Positions 35,872-44,605 are shown, counted from the first letter of the stretch. The stretch: 64,000 nucleotides of DNA from Sphingopyxis sp. JAI128 (GCF_014207235.1 NZ_JACHDA010000010.1:62001-126000), one strand, 5' to 3'. The notes: a model not told the origin generated them from the letters alone. A program made the numbers and translations.

Positions 35872-35987
35872 AAGGCCACCTCTCGAATGCCGGCAAAAAG
35901 CATGGCAAAGTGTGACCCCTCACACATCATCGCTTACGGCCCCTGTGCTTTCTTGGCAACGCGTTCGTCGCAAAAAAGCGAAGCCGT

Positions 35988-36014
35988 GGAACCAGCGGCG
36001 CCTTTCCTCGTTGC
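35988..36014 (+). promoter_or_regulatory. EcfG promoter for nepR-ecfG
   Basis: GGAAC (35988-35992), exactly 16 bp, CGTTGC (36009-36014). It matches the consensus GGAAC-N16-CGTT of the alphaproteobacterial stress sigma factor. Predicted start falls at or beside the nepR ATG at 36021. Confidence 0.78.
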
Positions 36015-36020
36015 TTCGGC

Positions 36021-36278
36021 ATGGCTACGCACGGCAACAACAGGACGAACGGCAACGGAAGCGGCCACCACCCGCTGACCGACGCGCCGAATCGCCCGCA
36101 GGGAAGCTTTCCTGGTACCGGCAGCGACGAGTGGCATCGTACGCTGACCGGTCGGCAGTCGCCCGAGCCGGTGAGCGCGAAGCTGCGCATGATTTACGGC
36201 AATATCGTTTCCGAACAATTGCCCGATCATATGCTCGATCTTCTCTCCCAGCTCGACCAGAAAAGCCCGAAACAATAA
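36021..36278 (+). CDS. nepR: NepR anti-sigma factor
   Basis: An 85-residue protein with a disordered N-terminus and the NepR core LRMIYGNIVSEQLPDHMLDL. It holds EcfG in the absence of stress and is bound by phosphorylated PhyR. The ATG at 36021 has no Shine-Dalgarno sequence, and no other start codon lies before the conserved core, so a leaderless mRNA is likely. It overlaps the next gene by one base. Confidence 0.92.
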   Translation: MATHGNNRTNGNGSGHHPLTDAPNRPQGSFPGTGSDEWHRTLTGRQSPEPVSAKLRMIYGNIVSEQLPDHMLDLLSQLDQKSPKQ

Positions 36279-36904
36279 TGACCGAAGCCACCGCCGCGTC
36301 GCAGGCCGGCGCCCTGTCGGACAGCGAATTCAAGGCGTTGCTGGCCGGCGTTATCCCCCACCTGCGTGCTTATGGGCGTAGCCTGTCGGGCAATCCCGAC
36401 CTGGCCGACGACCTGACGCAGGACACGATGGTCAAGGCATGGGCGTCGCGCGAGCGGTTCGAACGCGGCACGTCGATCAAGGCGTGGACCTTCGTTATCC
36501 TGCGCAACACCTTCCTGTCGCAGATGCGCCGTAACAAGTTCGTCGGCGAATATGACGAGACCGCGGTAGAACGCACGATGTCGACCCCGGCGAGCCAGGA
36601 AGACAGCGGCGAGATCGCCGATTTGCAGCGCGGCCTCATGGAATTGCCGCAAGACCAGCGCGAGGCGCTAATCCTCGTCGGCGCCGGCGGGCTATCCTAT
36701 GAAGAGGCGGCGAGCATCTGCGACTGCGCGCTCGGCACGATGAAAAGCCGCGTATCGCGCGCCCGCGCCGCGCTCGAGGAAATCATGAACCGCGGCCAAT
36801 TCTCGCAAAAGCGCGCCGACGCGCCACCGTCGAGCGAAGCGGTCGACGCGATCATGGACAGCGTCGAGACGATCACCGCGCGGCGCGAGGCGGCGAACCG
36901 TTAG
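36278..36904 (+). CDS. ecfG: EcfG-family sigma factor, copy 2 (NepR partner)
   Basis: A 208-residue ECF15-type sigma factor; ATG overlaps the nepR stop (TAATG). Region 2 contains NPDLADDLTQDTMVKAW and TFVILRNTFLSQMRRNKF; region 4 has LPQDQREALILVGAGGLSYEEAASI. It controls the general stress regulon. Very similar to the sigma gene at 34770-35384, so the two are duplicated. Confidence 0.95.
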   Translation: MTEATAASQAGALSDSEFKALLAGVIPHLRAYGRSLSGNPDLADDLTQDTMVKAWASRERFERGTSIKAWTFVILRNTFLSQMRRNKFVGEYDETAVERTMSTPASQEDSGEIADLQRGLMELPQDQREALILVGAGGLSYEEAASICDCALGTMKSRVSRARAALEEIMNRGQFSQKRADAPPSSEAVDAIMDSVETITARREAANR

Positions 36905-36972
36905 GACCCTCTCGACTTTGCCACAGGCTGTGGTCAGAACGAGATGTCTTCCCCAGCAAAGCGAGCCCTTCC

Positions 36973-38148
36973 ATGAAGAACCTGCCCCCCCTCGCCCTGA
37001 TCGCCGCGCTCGCCGTCGCCGCCTGCACCGCGCCCGCCTCGACCGAAGCCGCCCCCGCCGACACGGCGAGCCTCGATGCATCGGGCGCGCAGCCCGCAAC
37101 GCCGCTCGCCGATGCACCTTTCACGGTGCAGGAAGTCGCGCGCTTCGACGAACCGTGGGCGATGACATTCGTCCCCGGAACGCGCGCCGCGCTGATCACC
37201 GAAAAATCGGGCAAGCTCAAACTCTGGCAAGAAACTGGTCCGGTGCAGGATGTCGCGGGCGTACCGAGCGTTGCTTATGGCGGTCAGGGCGGCTTCGGCG
37301 ACGTGATCGTCGCGCCCGACTTCGCCGCGACCGGCACGATTTATTTGAGCTGGGCCGAAGCCGGCAGCGACGGCACCTTCGGCGCCGTCGTTGGCCGGGG
37401 CAAGCTCGTCCAGGGCCTCGCGCCGCGCGTCGAAGGGCTCGAGGTCATCTGGAAACAGGACCCCAAGGTCCCCGGTCGCGGCCATTATTCGCATCGTCTC
37501 GCCTTCTCGCCCGACGGGAAATATCTGTTCATCGGATCCGGCGAACGCCAGAAATTCGACCCGGCGCAGGACATGAAGGCCAATCTCGGCAAGGTGCTGC
37601 GTCTCAACCCCGACGGCAGCATCCCCGCCGACAACCCCTTTGCATCCGAAGGCGGCATCACCGCGCAAATCTGGTCGCTCGGCCATCGCAATATCCTCGG
37701 CCTTGCCTTCGATGGCACCGGCAAGCTGTGGAATCAGGAAATGGGCCCGAAGGGCGGCGACGAGGTCAATCTGGTCGAAGCGAAGGCCAATTACGGCTAT
37801 CCGATCGTGTCGAACGGCGACCATTATGACGGCAAGGATATCCCCGACCATGTGACGCGGCCCGAATTCGCCGCGCCGAAACTGTGGTGGAACCCCGCGG
37901 TCTCGCCCGCCGGCCTCGCCTTCTACAATGGCGACCTTTACCCCGGCTGGAAGAACAGCCTGCTGATGGGGGCGCTGTCGGGCGAGGGCCTCGTCCGCAT
38001 GGCGATCGACGGCGACCGTCTCCACAAGTCCGACCGCTGGGATTTCGGCCAGCGCATCCGCGAGGTCGAGGTGCGCGATGACGGATCGGTCTGGCTGCTC
38101 ACCGACGGCGAGGACGGCAAGCTGGTGAAGCTCGTCCCGAAGAAATAG
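36973..38148 (+). CDS. PQQ-dependent aldose sugar dehydrogenase, lipoprotein
   Basis: A 391-residue beta-propeller of the YliI/soluble glucose dehydrogenase type. N-terminal lipobox AVAAC acylates Cys18. Conserved pieces: FDEPWAMTFVPGTRAALITEKSG, RGHYSHRLAFSPDGKYLF, LGHRNILGLAFDGTGKLWNQEMGPKGGDEVN and DGSVWLLTDGEDG, the PQQ contacts. It oxidises aldoses in the periplasm and passes electrons onward. No PQQ-synthesis genes lie in this window. Confidence 0.92.
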   Translation: MKNLPPLALIAALAVAACTAPASTEAAPADTASLDASGAQPATPLADAPFTVQEVARFDEPWAMTFVPGTRAALITEKSGKLKLWQETGPVQDVAGVPSVAYGGQGGFGDVIVAPDFAATGTIYLSWAEAGSDGTFGAVVGRGKLVQGLAPRVEGLEVIWKQDPKVPGRGHYSHRLAFSPDGKYLFIGSGERQKFDPAQDMKANLGKVLRLNPDGSIPADNPFASEGGITAQIWSLGHRNILGLAFDGTGKLWNQEMGPKGGDEVNLVEAKANYGYPIVSNGDHYDGKDIPDHVTRPEFAAPKLWWNPAVSPAGLAFYNGDLYPGWKNSLLMGALSGEGLVRMAIDGDRLHKSDRWDFGQRIREVEVRDDGSVWLLTDGEDGKLVKLVPKK

Positions 38149-38191
38149 CCTGCGGCTTTCACCCCGGGGCAAGCATCCCTATATCGCTCCC

Positions 38192-38932
38192 ATGATCCGC
38201 GGATTCCTCACCCGGCGCGCCGAATGGCCCGCGCGCATTCCCGATCCCGACGCGCTGCCGCCGCTGACCTTGCTGTGGCGCGAGATCGGGTCGCTGGCGC
38301 GCGCGATGTGGAGCCGAGTCCGCCCGATGCCGCCCGAGCCCAATCCCGACAGCGAGCATCCACCGGTGATGGTGCTGCCGGGTTTCCTGTCGGGCGACTG
38401 GGCGACGAAGGCGCTGCGCGCCGACCTGCGCCGCGCGGGTTTCCGCTGCTATGCCTGGGGCCTCGGCTTCAACCGCGGCGCGACCGCCGACATCATCGAC
38501 CGCATCGACACCCGCGTCCAGTGGATCATCGACCGCACCGGCTATGCCCCCGCGCTGGTAGGATGGTCGCTGGGCGGTATTTACGCGCGCGAATATGCGA
38601 AGCACCACCCGGACAAGGTCGCGCGCGTCGTCACGCTGGGTTCACCCTTTTCGGGCAGCCGCCGCGCCAACCGCGCCTGGCGGCTCTATCACCTCGTCGC
38701 GCGCCACCCGGTCGACAATCCGCCGATCGACTTCCACCCCGCGCCGCGCCCCGAAATGCCGACCTTCGCGCTCTGGTCGAAACATGACGGCGTCGTCGCA
38801 GTCAGCAGCGCACGCGGGCTGCCCCACGAAAGCGACCGGCAGGTCGAGGTCGATTGCGGCCATATGGGCTTTGCCTATGCACCCACCTCGGTCGCGGCGA
38901 TTGCAAAGGCGTTAACCGAAGACATAGGTTAA
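38192..38932 (+). CDS. Alpha/beta hydrolase
   Basis: A 246-residue lipase-like hydrolase. The nucleophile Ser126 is in GWSLGG; the acid-base partners are expected in KHDGVV and CGHMGFAY. VMVLPGFLSGDW supplies the oxyanion loop. No signal peptide. The substrate is not predictable. A basic, Arg-rich N-terminus (TRRAEWPARIP) is not usual. Confidence 0.88.
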   Translation: MIRGFLTRRAEWPARIPDPDALPPLTLLWREIGSLARAMWSRVRPMPPEPNPDSEHPPVMVLPGFLSGDWATKALRADLRRAGFRCYAWGLGFNRGATADIIDRIDTRVQWIIDRTGYAPALVGWSLGGIYAREYAKHHPDKVARVVTLGSPFSGSRRANRAWRLYHLVARHPVDNPPIDFHPAPRPEMPTFALWSKHDGVVAVSSARGLPHESDRQVEVDCGHMGFAYAPTSVAAIAKALTEDIG

Positions 38933-38975
38933 TCGGGCATAAGGCGATATCCGACGCGCCCAAGGAAGCCTGCCG

Positions 38976-39299
38976 ATGCTATCGATGACGTCCGCCCTTG
39001 CCCTTGCGATGCAAACCGCCGCGGTGCCCGCACCGCCGGCCTGCCCCGCCGGGCTCGCGGCGGGCAGCGCGCGCATCTGGGTCTATAGCGCACCGAGCGC
39101 CGGTGCGCGCAAGACCGCGAAACTGCGCTCGGGATCGCCGTTGTTTATCTGCAACGCGAAAGCCGGCTGGCTCTATGTCCTGTACCGCGACCGGCGCCAT
39201 TCGTGCCCCGGCACCGCGGCCGGCCTCGACCTGCGTTACACATCGACCTGCGCAAGCGGCTGGCTGCCGCGCCACCGCGTCGCGATCGTCAGCCGTTAG
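38976..39299 (+). CDS. Small secreted SH3-like domain protein
   Basis: A 107-residue protein with an N-terminal signal sequence (TSALALAMQTAAVPA). The mature part (ARIWVYSAPSAGARKTAKLRSGSPLFICNAKAGWLYVLYRD) resembles bacterial SH3 domains, and ends CASGWLPRHRVAIVSR. Cysteines at three spots could form disulfides. Probably binds a wall or envelope component; function not known. Confidence 0.7.
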   Translation: MLSMTSALALAMQTAAVPAPPACPAGLAAGSARIWVYSAPSAGARKTAKLRSGSPLFICNAKAGWLYVLYRDRRHSCPGTAAGLDLRYTSTCASGWLPRHRVAIVSR

Positions 39300-39309
39300 G
39301 GTCAGGACC

Positions 39310-39828
39310 CTAACAAACGTCGATGCGATAAGCGGGCGCCGCGCCCCATTCCATCAGCATCCGTCCCGGCCGCTTCCCCGCGCGCCCGGTCGATACGAAA
39401 CCGATCCGGCGCAGCAGCGCGCGCGATCGTTCGTTGTCGGGATGGCATTCGGCGACGATCGAAGCGCCCGGCCGCGACGAAGCCAGCGCCTCGACCACCG
39501 CGCGCACGGCCTCGGTCGCGATACCCTTGCCGCGCACGCGCGCCGCGAACCAGTAACCGATCTCATATTCCTGTCCCAAGCGGCGGTGCACCCCGATCAC
39601 GCCGTTGAGGTCGAGGCCGCTTGTGTCGCGCACCGCATGAAAGACATCCCCGCCCCCCGATCCCGCGATCAGCGCGCGGGCATCGGCTTCGGTGAAGGGC
39701 GCGGGCAGGAAATGGACGCGCGAAGTCACCGTTTCGTCGGTGATCGCGGCGAGCGCGCGCGCATCGTCGGGCAGCAGCGGCGTGATGCGGCAATGGGCGG
39801 TCGACAGGGCAAGCAAGGTATCGGTCAT
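39310..39828 (-). CDS. GNAT family N-acetyltransferase (RimJ-like)
   Basis: A 172-residue acetyltransferase. The acetyl-CoA loop RVRGKGIATEAVRAVVE and the C-terminal NERSRALLRRIGFVSTGR are typical of the RimI/RimJ group acting on protein N-termini or small amines. Start ATG 39828. Standalone. Confidence 0.88.
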   Translation of the reverse strand: MTDTLLALSTAHCRITPLLPDDARALAAITDETVTSRVHFLPAPFTEADARALIAGSGGGDVFHAVRDTSGLDLNGVIGVHRRLGQEYEIGYWFAARVRGKGIATEAVRAVVEALASSRPGASIVAECHPDNERSRALLRRIGFVSTGRAGKRPGRMLMEWGAAPAYRIDVC

Positions 39829-40026
39829 GTCGCGTCTTCTTCAAAAGCGCACGCCGTGACCGGAGGTTTGGTGGTGTGATGATGACCATTCGCCTGCTCG
39901 AACACGGCGGCGATGGTCACAGGTGATGCCATGCCGCTCCTATGTAAAGGAGCGCCAATACGCCTTGAATCGGGTGGATCGGTCATTGGTCATCGACGAC
40001 GGGCCTATTCGCAATTCGCGTCTCGG
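39829..40026. other. Intergenic region with no clear feature
   Basis: About 200 bp between the GNAT gene and the metallopeptidase gene. A short plus-strand reading at 39882 (ATGATGACC...) of 14 codons is too short to call. No hairpin or repeat was seen. Confidence 0.3.
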
Positions 40027-41376
40027 TCAATCCGCCACCAGCGCGTCGATCGCGGGCGCCGCGTCGACCTTGCCGGCAATCATCGCCTCGATCCTCCCGA
40101 TCCGCGCGTCCGAAATGCCAAAAGCGCGCGCCGCCGATAGCCATTCGGCGCCCGTCACCTGCCCGTCGGCATCGTCGCGGATCAGCCCGCGCACGAAATC
40201 GGCGAAGCCTTTCCCGCGCGACCGGCCTGCATCGTCGACCGCCTTCGCAAACAGCGCGCCGCATGCATAATAGGCGCGCTGGTCGTTCCTCCGCCGCGCG
40301 TCGGCGAGCGATCCCCTGGCCAGCGCCGCGATGCAGTCGCTGCGCGCGTCGGCCATGAACGCCTTTGCGTCATAGCTCGCGTCGGCACGTACCGCTGCCT
40401 GCATCGCCAGATAATCGGCGCCGCCTTCGGTAATCCATGCCTCGTCCGGCGTCGCATAGCGGACCGTTTCACCGAGCCAGAAATGCGCGGCCTCATGCGC
40501 GATGAACCAGCGCATCTGGTTGAGCGCTCCCGGCGTCTCCTTCAGCAGCTGCTTGCCCTCGAGCCGCATCGTGATCATACCGGGCGAAACGCTGCCGCCC
40601 GTACTCACGCCGGCAAAATCCGTACCCGCCCAGCTCGCGATCACCATCGGCCGGCCGCTTTTGTGCGGCCCCATCCGCGTTTCGAAATCGCGAAAGACCG
40701 CCGGTGTGAAATCGCGCAGGCGCGTCGATATCCATGCCGGCAGACCCGGGTCCAATATCGTCGCGACCGGATCGTCCGCCGACACCGCGACCTCGCCGAC
40801 ATAGACATAATTGTCGCCGACATCGTCGGCGCGCGTCACGCGCTGACCGCCAAAAAGCAGCGGCGTGCCCGCCGCGGTCAACGCGATGCGCGTCGGATAG
40901 TCCTGCGGCTCGCGCAACGCCGCGGCCGCTTCCCGGCTTTCCTTCGGAAAGATTTTGAAATGCCCGCCATAGAGGGCAAGCGTGCCGTCGGAGAGGCGGA
41001 TCGCCGGATCATAATCGGCAACCAGATCCTTTGCGAGCGGGCGAAAGCGGATCGTCACCTCGCGCGGGACGTCGCCGTCGGCCGCGACAAAAGCGTCGAA
41101 ATCGCCGACCCGCTCCAGCGACACGCCCGGCGTTGTCACCTCCCAGCTCTCGGGGCGCCAGGGCCGCTGCTCGGCGCGCAGCATCGCCGAACGCTCGAAC
41201 GCCCAGACGGGCGCATCGGTCGCGAAACGAAAGCGCGCTTTCCATTCGTCGCCGTCGCGAAAGATCAGCACATCGTTCGCAGCCGTCCTCGCAGCAGTCT
41301 CGCCGCCTCCCGGTTTCGGCGGATGCGCAGCACAAGCAGCCAGCAAGGCGAGACAGAATACCGGCAGAAATTTCAC
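40027..41376 (-). CDS. M1-like zinc metallopeptidase lipoprotein
   Basis: A 449-residue protein with lipobox LLAAC (Cys15). HEAAH at His294-His298 and Glu317 (ITEGGADY) fit the M1 gluzincin pattern HExxH-x18-E, so zinc would be bound by His294, His298 and Glu317. A GAxEN exopeptidase motif was not found. Closest in outline to M1/M61-type peptidases, but the N-terminal part is unlike aminopeptidase N. Periplasmic or outer-membrane attached. Divergent from Rrf2. Confidence 0.8.
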   Translation of the reverse strand: MKFLPVFCLALLAACAAHPPKPGGGETAARTAANDVLIFRDGDEWKARFRFATDAPVWAFERSAMLRAEQRPWRPESWEVTTPGVSLERVGDFDAFVAADGDVPREVTIRFRPLAKDLVADYDPAIRLSDGTLALYGGHFKIFPKESREAAAALREPQDYPTRIALTAAGTPLLFGGQRVTRADDVGDNYVYVGEVAVSADDPVATILDPGLPAWISTRLRDFTPAVFRDFETRMGPHKSGRPMVIASWAGTDFAGVSTGGSVSPGMITMRLEGKQLLKETPGALNQMRWFIAHEAAHFWLGETVRYATPDEAWITEGGADYLAMQAAVRADASYDAKAFMADARSDCIAALARGSLADARRRNDQRAYYACGALFAKAVDDAGRSRGKGFADFVRGLIRDDADGQVTGAEWLSAARAFGISDARIGRIEAMIAGKVDAAPAIDALVAD

Positions 41377-41495
41377 GCATACCCCCTGAAAAATCCCCGG
41401 TAGTCAGCGAAATAGCCATTCCGCCCATTCGCTGTCAATCGCACGGCACGCCCCGCACGCTTGACCAAATCAAATCACGCACTATTTAAAGTTAC

Positions 41496-41960
41496 ATGAA
41501 ACGCGACAGCCGACTTTCGGGCGTACTTCACGTCCTCCTCCATATGGTCGAGCAAGGCAAACCGATGACGTCGGAGCAGCTCGCCAAGGCGATGCAGACG
41601 CACCCGGTCGTCATTCGCCGCATCCTCGGCGGCCTCCGCGATGCGGGCTTCGTCCATAGCGAAAAGGGGCATGGCGGCGGCTGGACGATCGCGCGCGATC
41701 TCGCGACGATCACGATGCATGACGTTTACAAGGCGATCGGGCGACCAAGCCTGATGGCAATGGGCAACCGTACCGAGGCACCGGGCTGCCTCGTCGAGCA
41801 GGCGGTCAACGCCGCACTCGACACGAGCTTTAAGGAGGCCGAGGCGCTGCTCCTCGCGCGCTTCGGCGAGGTGACGCTCGCCACGCTTGCCGCCGATTTC
41901 CACGCGCGCATGGCCGCGCGCTCCCTCTCCCCCACGACGCAGGAGCATATCCATGGCTGA
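41496..41960 (+). CDS. Rrf2 family transcriptional regulator without cluster cysteines
   Basis: A 154-residue winged-helix regulator: RLSGVLHVLLHMVEQ, MTSEQLAKAMQTHPVVIRRILGGLRDAGFVHSEKGHGGGWT is the DNA-binding wing. The Cys triad that holds the iron-sulfur cluster in IscR/NsrR is absent, with only Cys89-like GCLV left, so it senses something else. It overlaps the methyltransferase by 8 bp, so they are coupled. Confidence 0.92.
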   Translation: MKRDSRLSGVLHVLLHMVEQGKPMTSEQLAKAMQTHPVVIRRILGGLRDAGFVHSEKGHGGGWTIARDLATITMHDVYKAIGRPSLMAMGNRTEAPGCLVEQAVNAALDTSFKEAEALLLARFGEVTLATLAADFHARMAARSLSPTTQEHIHG

Positions 41961-42648
41961 AGGCGCCCGGCATTTCCTCGACAGTTTCAAGGACCCCGAA
42001 GCGGTCGCGCGCTACACCGAAGGACCGCGGCGTTTCGTCCCCGGCCTCGACGGCCTCCACCGCATGACCGGCCTGCTGCTCGCCGAGCGTGTCCCCGCCG
42101 ACGCGCATATCCTCGTCCTCGGAGCGGGCGGCGGCAGCGAGATGAAAGCGATGGCCGAGGCTCATCCGGGCTGGCGCTTCACCGGCGTTGATCCGGCGGG
42201 TCCGATGCTCGATCTGGCGGCCAAGGTCATGGGCGCGAACGCGCACCGCGCCGACCTGATCGAAGGCATGATCGACGACGCACCGTCCGGCCCCTTCGAC
42301 GGGGGGGTCTGCCTTCTCACCCTCCATTTCCTTGAGCGCGACGAACGCACGCGCACCGCCGCGCAGATCCGCGCGCGCCTGAAACCCGGCGCGCCCTTCG
42401 TCGCTGCGCACGGCAGCTTCCCTCAGGGGCCGAACGAGCGCGATCGCTGGCTTGACCGCTATGCCGCCTATGCGATTGCATCGGGCGGCGACCCCGAACA
42501 GGTCGCCAAAGGGCGCGAGGCGGTCGCAACGCACGTCGCGATGCTCAGCCCCGAGGCCGACGAAGAAGTGCTCCGCGCCGCGGGCTTCACCGGCGTCGAA
42601 CAATTCTACGCCGCCTTCACCTGGCGCGGCTGGGTGGGTTACGCATGA
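41953..42648 (+). CDS. Class I SAM-dependent methyltransferase
   Basis: A 231-residue enzyme with SAM motif VLGAGGGSE, acidic loop GVDPAGPM and motif GGVCLLTLHFL. Start ATG at 41953 lies inside the rrf2 end (overlap 8 bp); the ATG at 41887 is in rrf2. Substrate unknown. Paired with an Rrf2 regulator that may respond to its product. Confidence 0.9.
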   Translation: MAEGARHFLDSFKDPEAVARYTEGPRRFVPGLDGLHRMTGLLLAERVPADAHILVLGAGGGSEMKAMAEAHPGWRFTGVDPAGPMLDLAAKVMGANAHRADLIEGMIDDAPSGPFDGGVCLLTLHFLERDERTRTAAQIRARLKPGAPFVAAHGSFPQGPNERDRWLDRYAAYAIASGGDPEQVAKGREAVATHVAMLSPEADEEVLRAAGFTGVEQFYAAFTWRGWVGYA

Positions 42649-42697
42649 TCCGGCGGGAAGGCGGCCGAAAGGCTCAGGGGTACGCTGCGCTGCGGTA

Positions 42698-43030
42698 TGC
42701 CGGCAGGGCCGCGCCGAAAGTACGGCCGAGCATAGCTGGCGTCCCCGCCTGATGGCGATGTTGTTCGAGCGGGAATTACGCTAAATCGACCCGCTGAAGC
42801 TGCTCAAGCTCTGCATCGTTCACGATATGGGCGAGCCGATTTCGAGCGACGTTCCGGCGACGCAGCAGGTCGCAGACGACGGGGGTGCCGCGCAGGGAGC
42901 GCGGACCTTGTGACGCTATGCACCGCTGCCGGGGATCACGAGGAAATCGTCGCGCTCTGCGATGACTATAGTTCGCCCGCGTCGCCCGACGCGATTCGCC
43001 AAGGGCTTCGACAAGCTCGAAACCACGCCC
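42698..43030 (+). pseudogene. Decayed HD-domain hydrolase (YfbR-like) pseudogene
   Basis: Pieces of an HD protein are readable in one frame, then another, then back. Frame 2: CRQGRAESTAEHSW, LMAMLFEREL, a TAA at 42782, LKLLKLCIVHDMGEPIS, DVPATQQV, then TGA at 42911. Frame shifted near 42895: ADLVTLC, DHEEIVALCDDYSSPASP. Back in frame 2 near 42985: RFAKGFDKLET. HD metal motif VHD and the AEHSW segment mark the HD family of 5'-deoxynucleotidases. Two stops and two compensating frameshifts mean it is dead. Confidence 0.85.
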
Positions 43031-43083
43031 AAAAGCGCATCGCAACCGAGGCGCGACCCACGGGTGGCTGAAAGCGAATTCCC

Positions 43084-43566
43084 TCAAAGTCTCCGGAACA
43101 TCACCAGCGCGTCAACGAAGCCCTCGGCCGGATGCGCGAACGCGCCCGGCAAACGCCCCACGACTTCGAACCCCAGCGACTGCCACAGCCCGACTGCGCG
43201 GACGTTGCTGCTCACGACGAAGTTGAACTGCATCGCGCGAAAGCCGCGCGCCTTGGCATGCTCGATCGAATGCAGGGCCATTGCTCGCGCCACCCCGCGC
43301 CCCCGCGCCGTCGCGCCCGTCACATAGCCCGCATTGGCGACATGCGCGCCGCCTCCCGCCTGATTGGCGCGGAGATAATAGGTGCCGAGGATCGCGCCGG
43401 CCGCTTCGGCGACGAACACCTCCTTGGCGGCCCCGAACCAGTAAGCGAGCGCTTCCGCCTTGCGCATGTCGCGGCCCAGCGCATAGGTTTCGCCGGCGCG
43501 GATCACGGGTTCGAGGATCGCCCATATCGCGGCGGAATCGGCTTTGGTTGCGCGTCGGATCAGCAT
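43084..43566 (-). CDS. GNAT family N-acetyltransferase
   Basis: A 160-residue acetyltransferase: LIRRATKADSAAIWAIL at the start, the acetyl-CoA loop ARGRGVARAMALHSIEHA and NVRAVGLWQSLGFEVVGRLPGAF at the end, as in phosphinothricin/aminoacyl acetyltransferases. Substrate not predictable. Convergent with the HD pseudogene. Confidence 0.9.
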   Translation of the reverse strand: MLIRRATKADSAAIWAILEPVIRAGETYALGRDMRKAEALAYWFGAAKEVFVAEAAGAILGTYYLRANQAGGGAHVANAGYVTGATARGRGVARAMALHSIEHAKARGFRAMQFNFVVSSNVRAVGLWQSLGFEVVGRLPGAFAHPAEGFVDALVMFRRL

Positions 43567-43606
43567 CCGCCGGACCTAAGCCCGTGCGGCGGCACGGGCA
43601 ACCGCG

Positions 43607-44533
43607 TCAGGCGAGGCATGCCTCGGCAATCGCGGTCACATGACGCAGATCGGTGCCGCAACAGCCGCCGACCACCTTGATCTGCGGGAAACGGTCGACC
43701 AGCGCGCGATGCCGCGCGGCCAGATCCGCAGGATCGCCGATGTCGAGTTCGGTCATCGCATCGAGTTCGGCGTGGCTGAGGCACGACGCATTCGCCCGCA
43801 CCCCGCCGATCCGCGCCGTCCACGCCGCTCCGTCGTCCAGCGCGCCCTCGAAATGCGTCGGGTGCGCGCAGTTGATCATATAATAGGCTGGATAGCTTCC
43901 CGTCGCCGCATCGACCGCCGCAATCGCATCGCCCAGCGTCTCCCCGGTGGGCAAGCGTCCGTCCGTCTCCACCGTGAAGCTGATCGCGACCGGCAGCCCG
44001 ATCGCTTTCGCGGCATTGGCCACCCCCACTGCCTCGGGCACGTTGGTCATCGTGATCGCGGCGAGCATGTCGACCCCCGCCGCCGCCAGCACCCCCGCCT
44101 GATGCGCGTGATAGGTCCGCGACTCGTCGGCGGTCATGACCCGTCCCGGGTCATAGCCGTCGCCGCGCGGGCCGAGGCAGCCGCTGATCACCACTGGCAC
44201 GTCGGCATATTCGGCGCGTAGCCCGCGGAGCAGGTCGATCGCGGCGCCGTTCAGCCCATCGAGTTCGGACGGCGAGAAACCAAGCGGTTCGGCCCAGTCG
44301 GGGCTCGCGCGCCAGGTCGCGCTTTCGAGGATCAGGCCGGTGCCCTTCGCCCGCGCAAGATCGAGGAAACCCCGATAATAGGTTTCGAGGACATCGAGGC
44401 TTTCGTCCGAGGTGAACAAGGTCACCGACGAGAATAGCGGTAAGTCGATGCCCTTGTTGAATAAAATATCGGTTTCGAGACCCGCATCGGTCAGGAAGAA
44501 CCGGTCTAGTTGCGGTAATGAAGAGATCGCCAT
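43607..44533 (-). CDS. Homocysteine S-methyltransferase
   Basis: A 308-residue (beta-alpha)8 enzyme that moves a methyl group (from S-methylmethionine or SAM) to homocysteine. Zinc ligand motifs NCAHP and GGCCGTD are present. The ATG at 44533 has GGAGGG six bases upstream. MmuM-like. Stands alone. Confidence 0.92.
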   Translation of the reverse strand: MAISSLPQLDRFFLTDAGLETDILFNKGIDLPLFSSVTLFTSDESLDVLETYYRGFLDLARAKGTGLILESATWRASPDWAEPLGFSPSELDGLNGAAIDLLRGLRAEYADVPVVISGCLGPRGDGYDPGRVMTADESRTYHAHQAGVLAAAGVDMLAAITMTNVPEAVGVANAAKAIGLPVAISFTVETDGRLPTGETLGDAIAAVDAATGSYPAYYMINCAHPTHFEGALDDGAAWTARIGGVRANASCLSHAELDAMTELDIGDPADLAARHRALVDRFPQIKVVGGCCGTDLRHVTAIAEACLA

Positions 44534-44605
44534 CGTCAACCCTCCCTCAAATATCCGCGGCGAATATTAAAGGGAATGGGACCGCTTGTCTATCGGACCT
44601 CCGCG

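Noticed and set aside
39882-39926. Short plus-strand peptide before the metallopeptidase gene
   Set aside because: Fourteen codons, no ribosome site and no matching regulatory structure.
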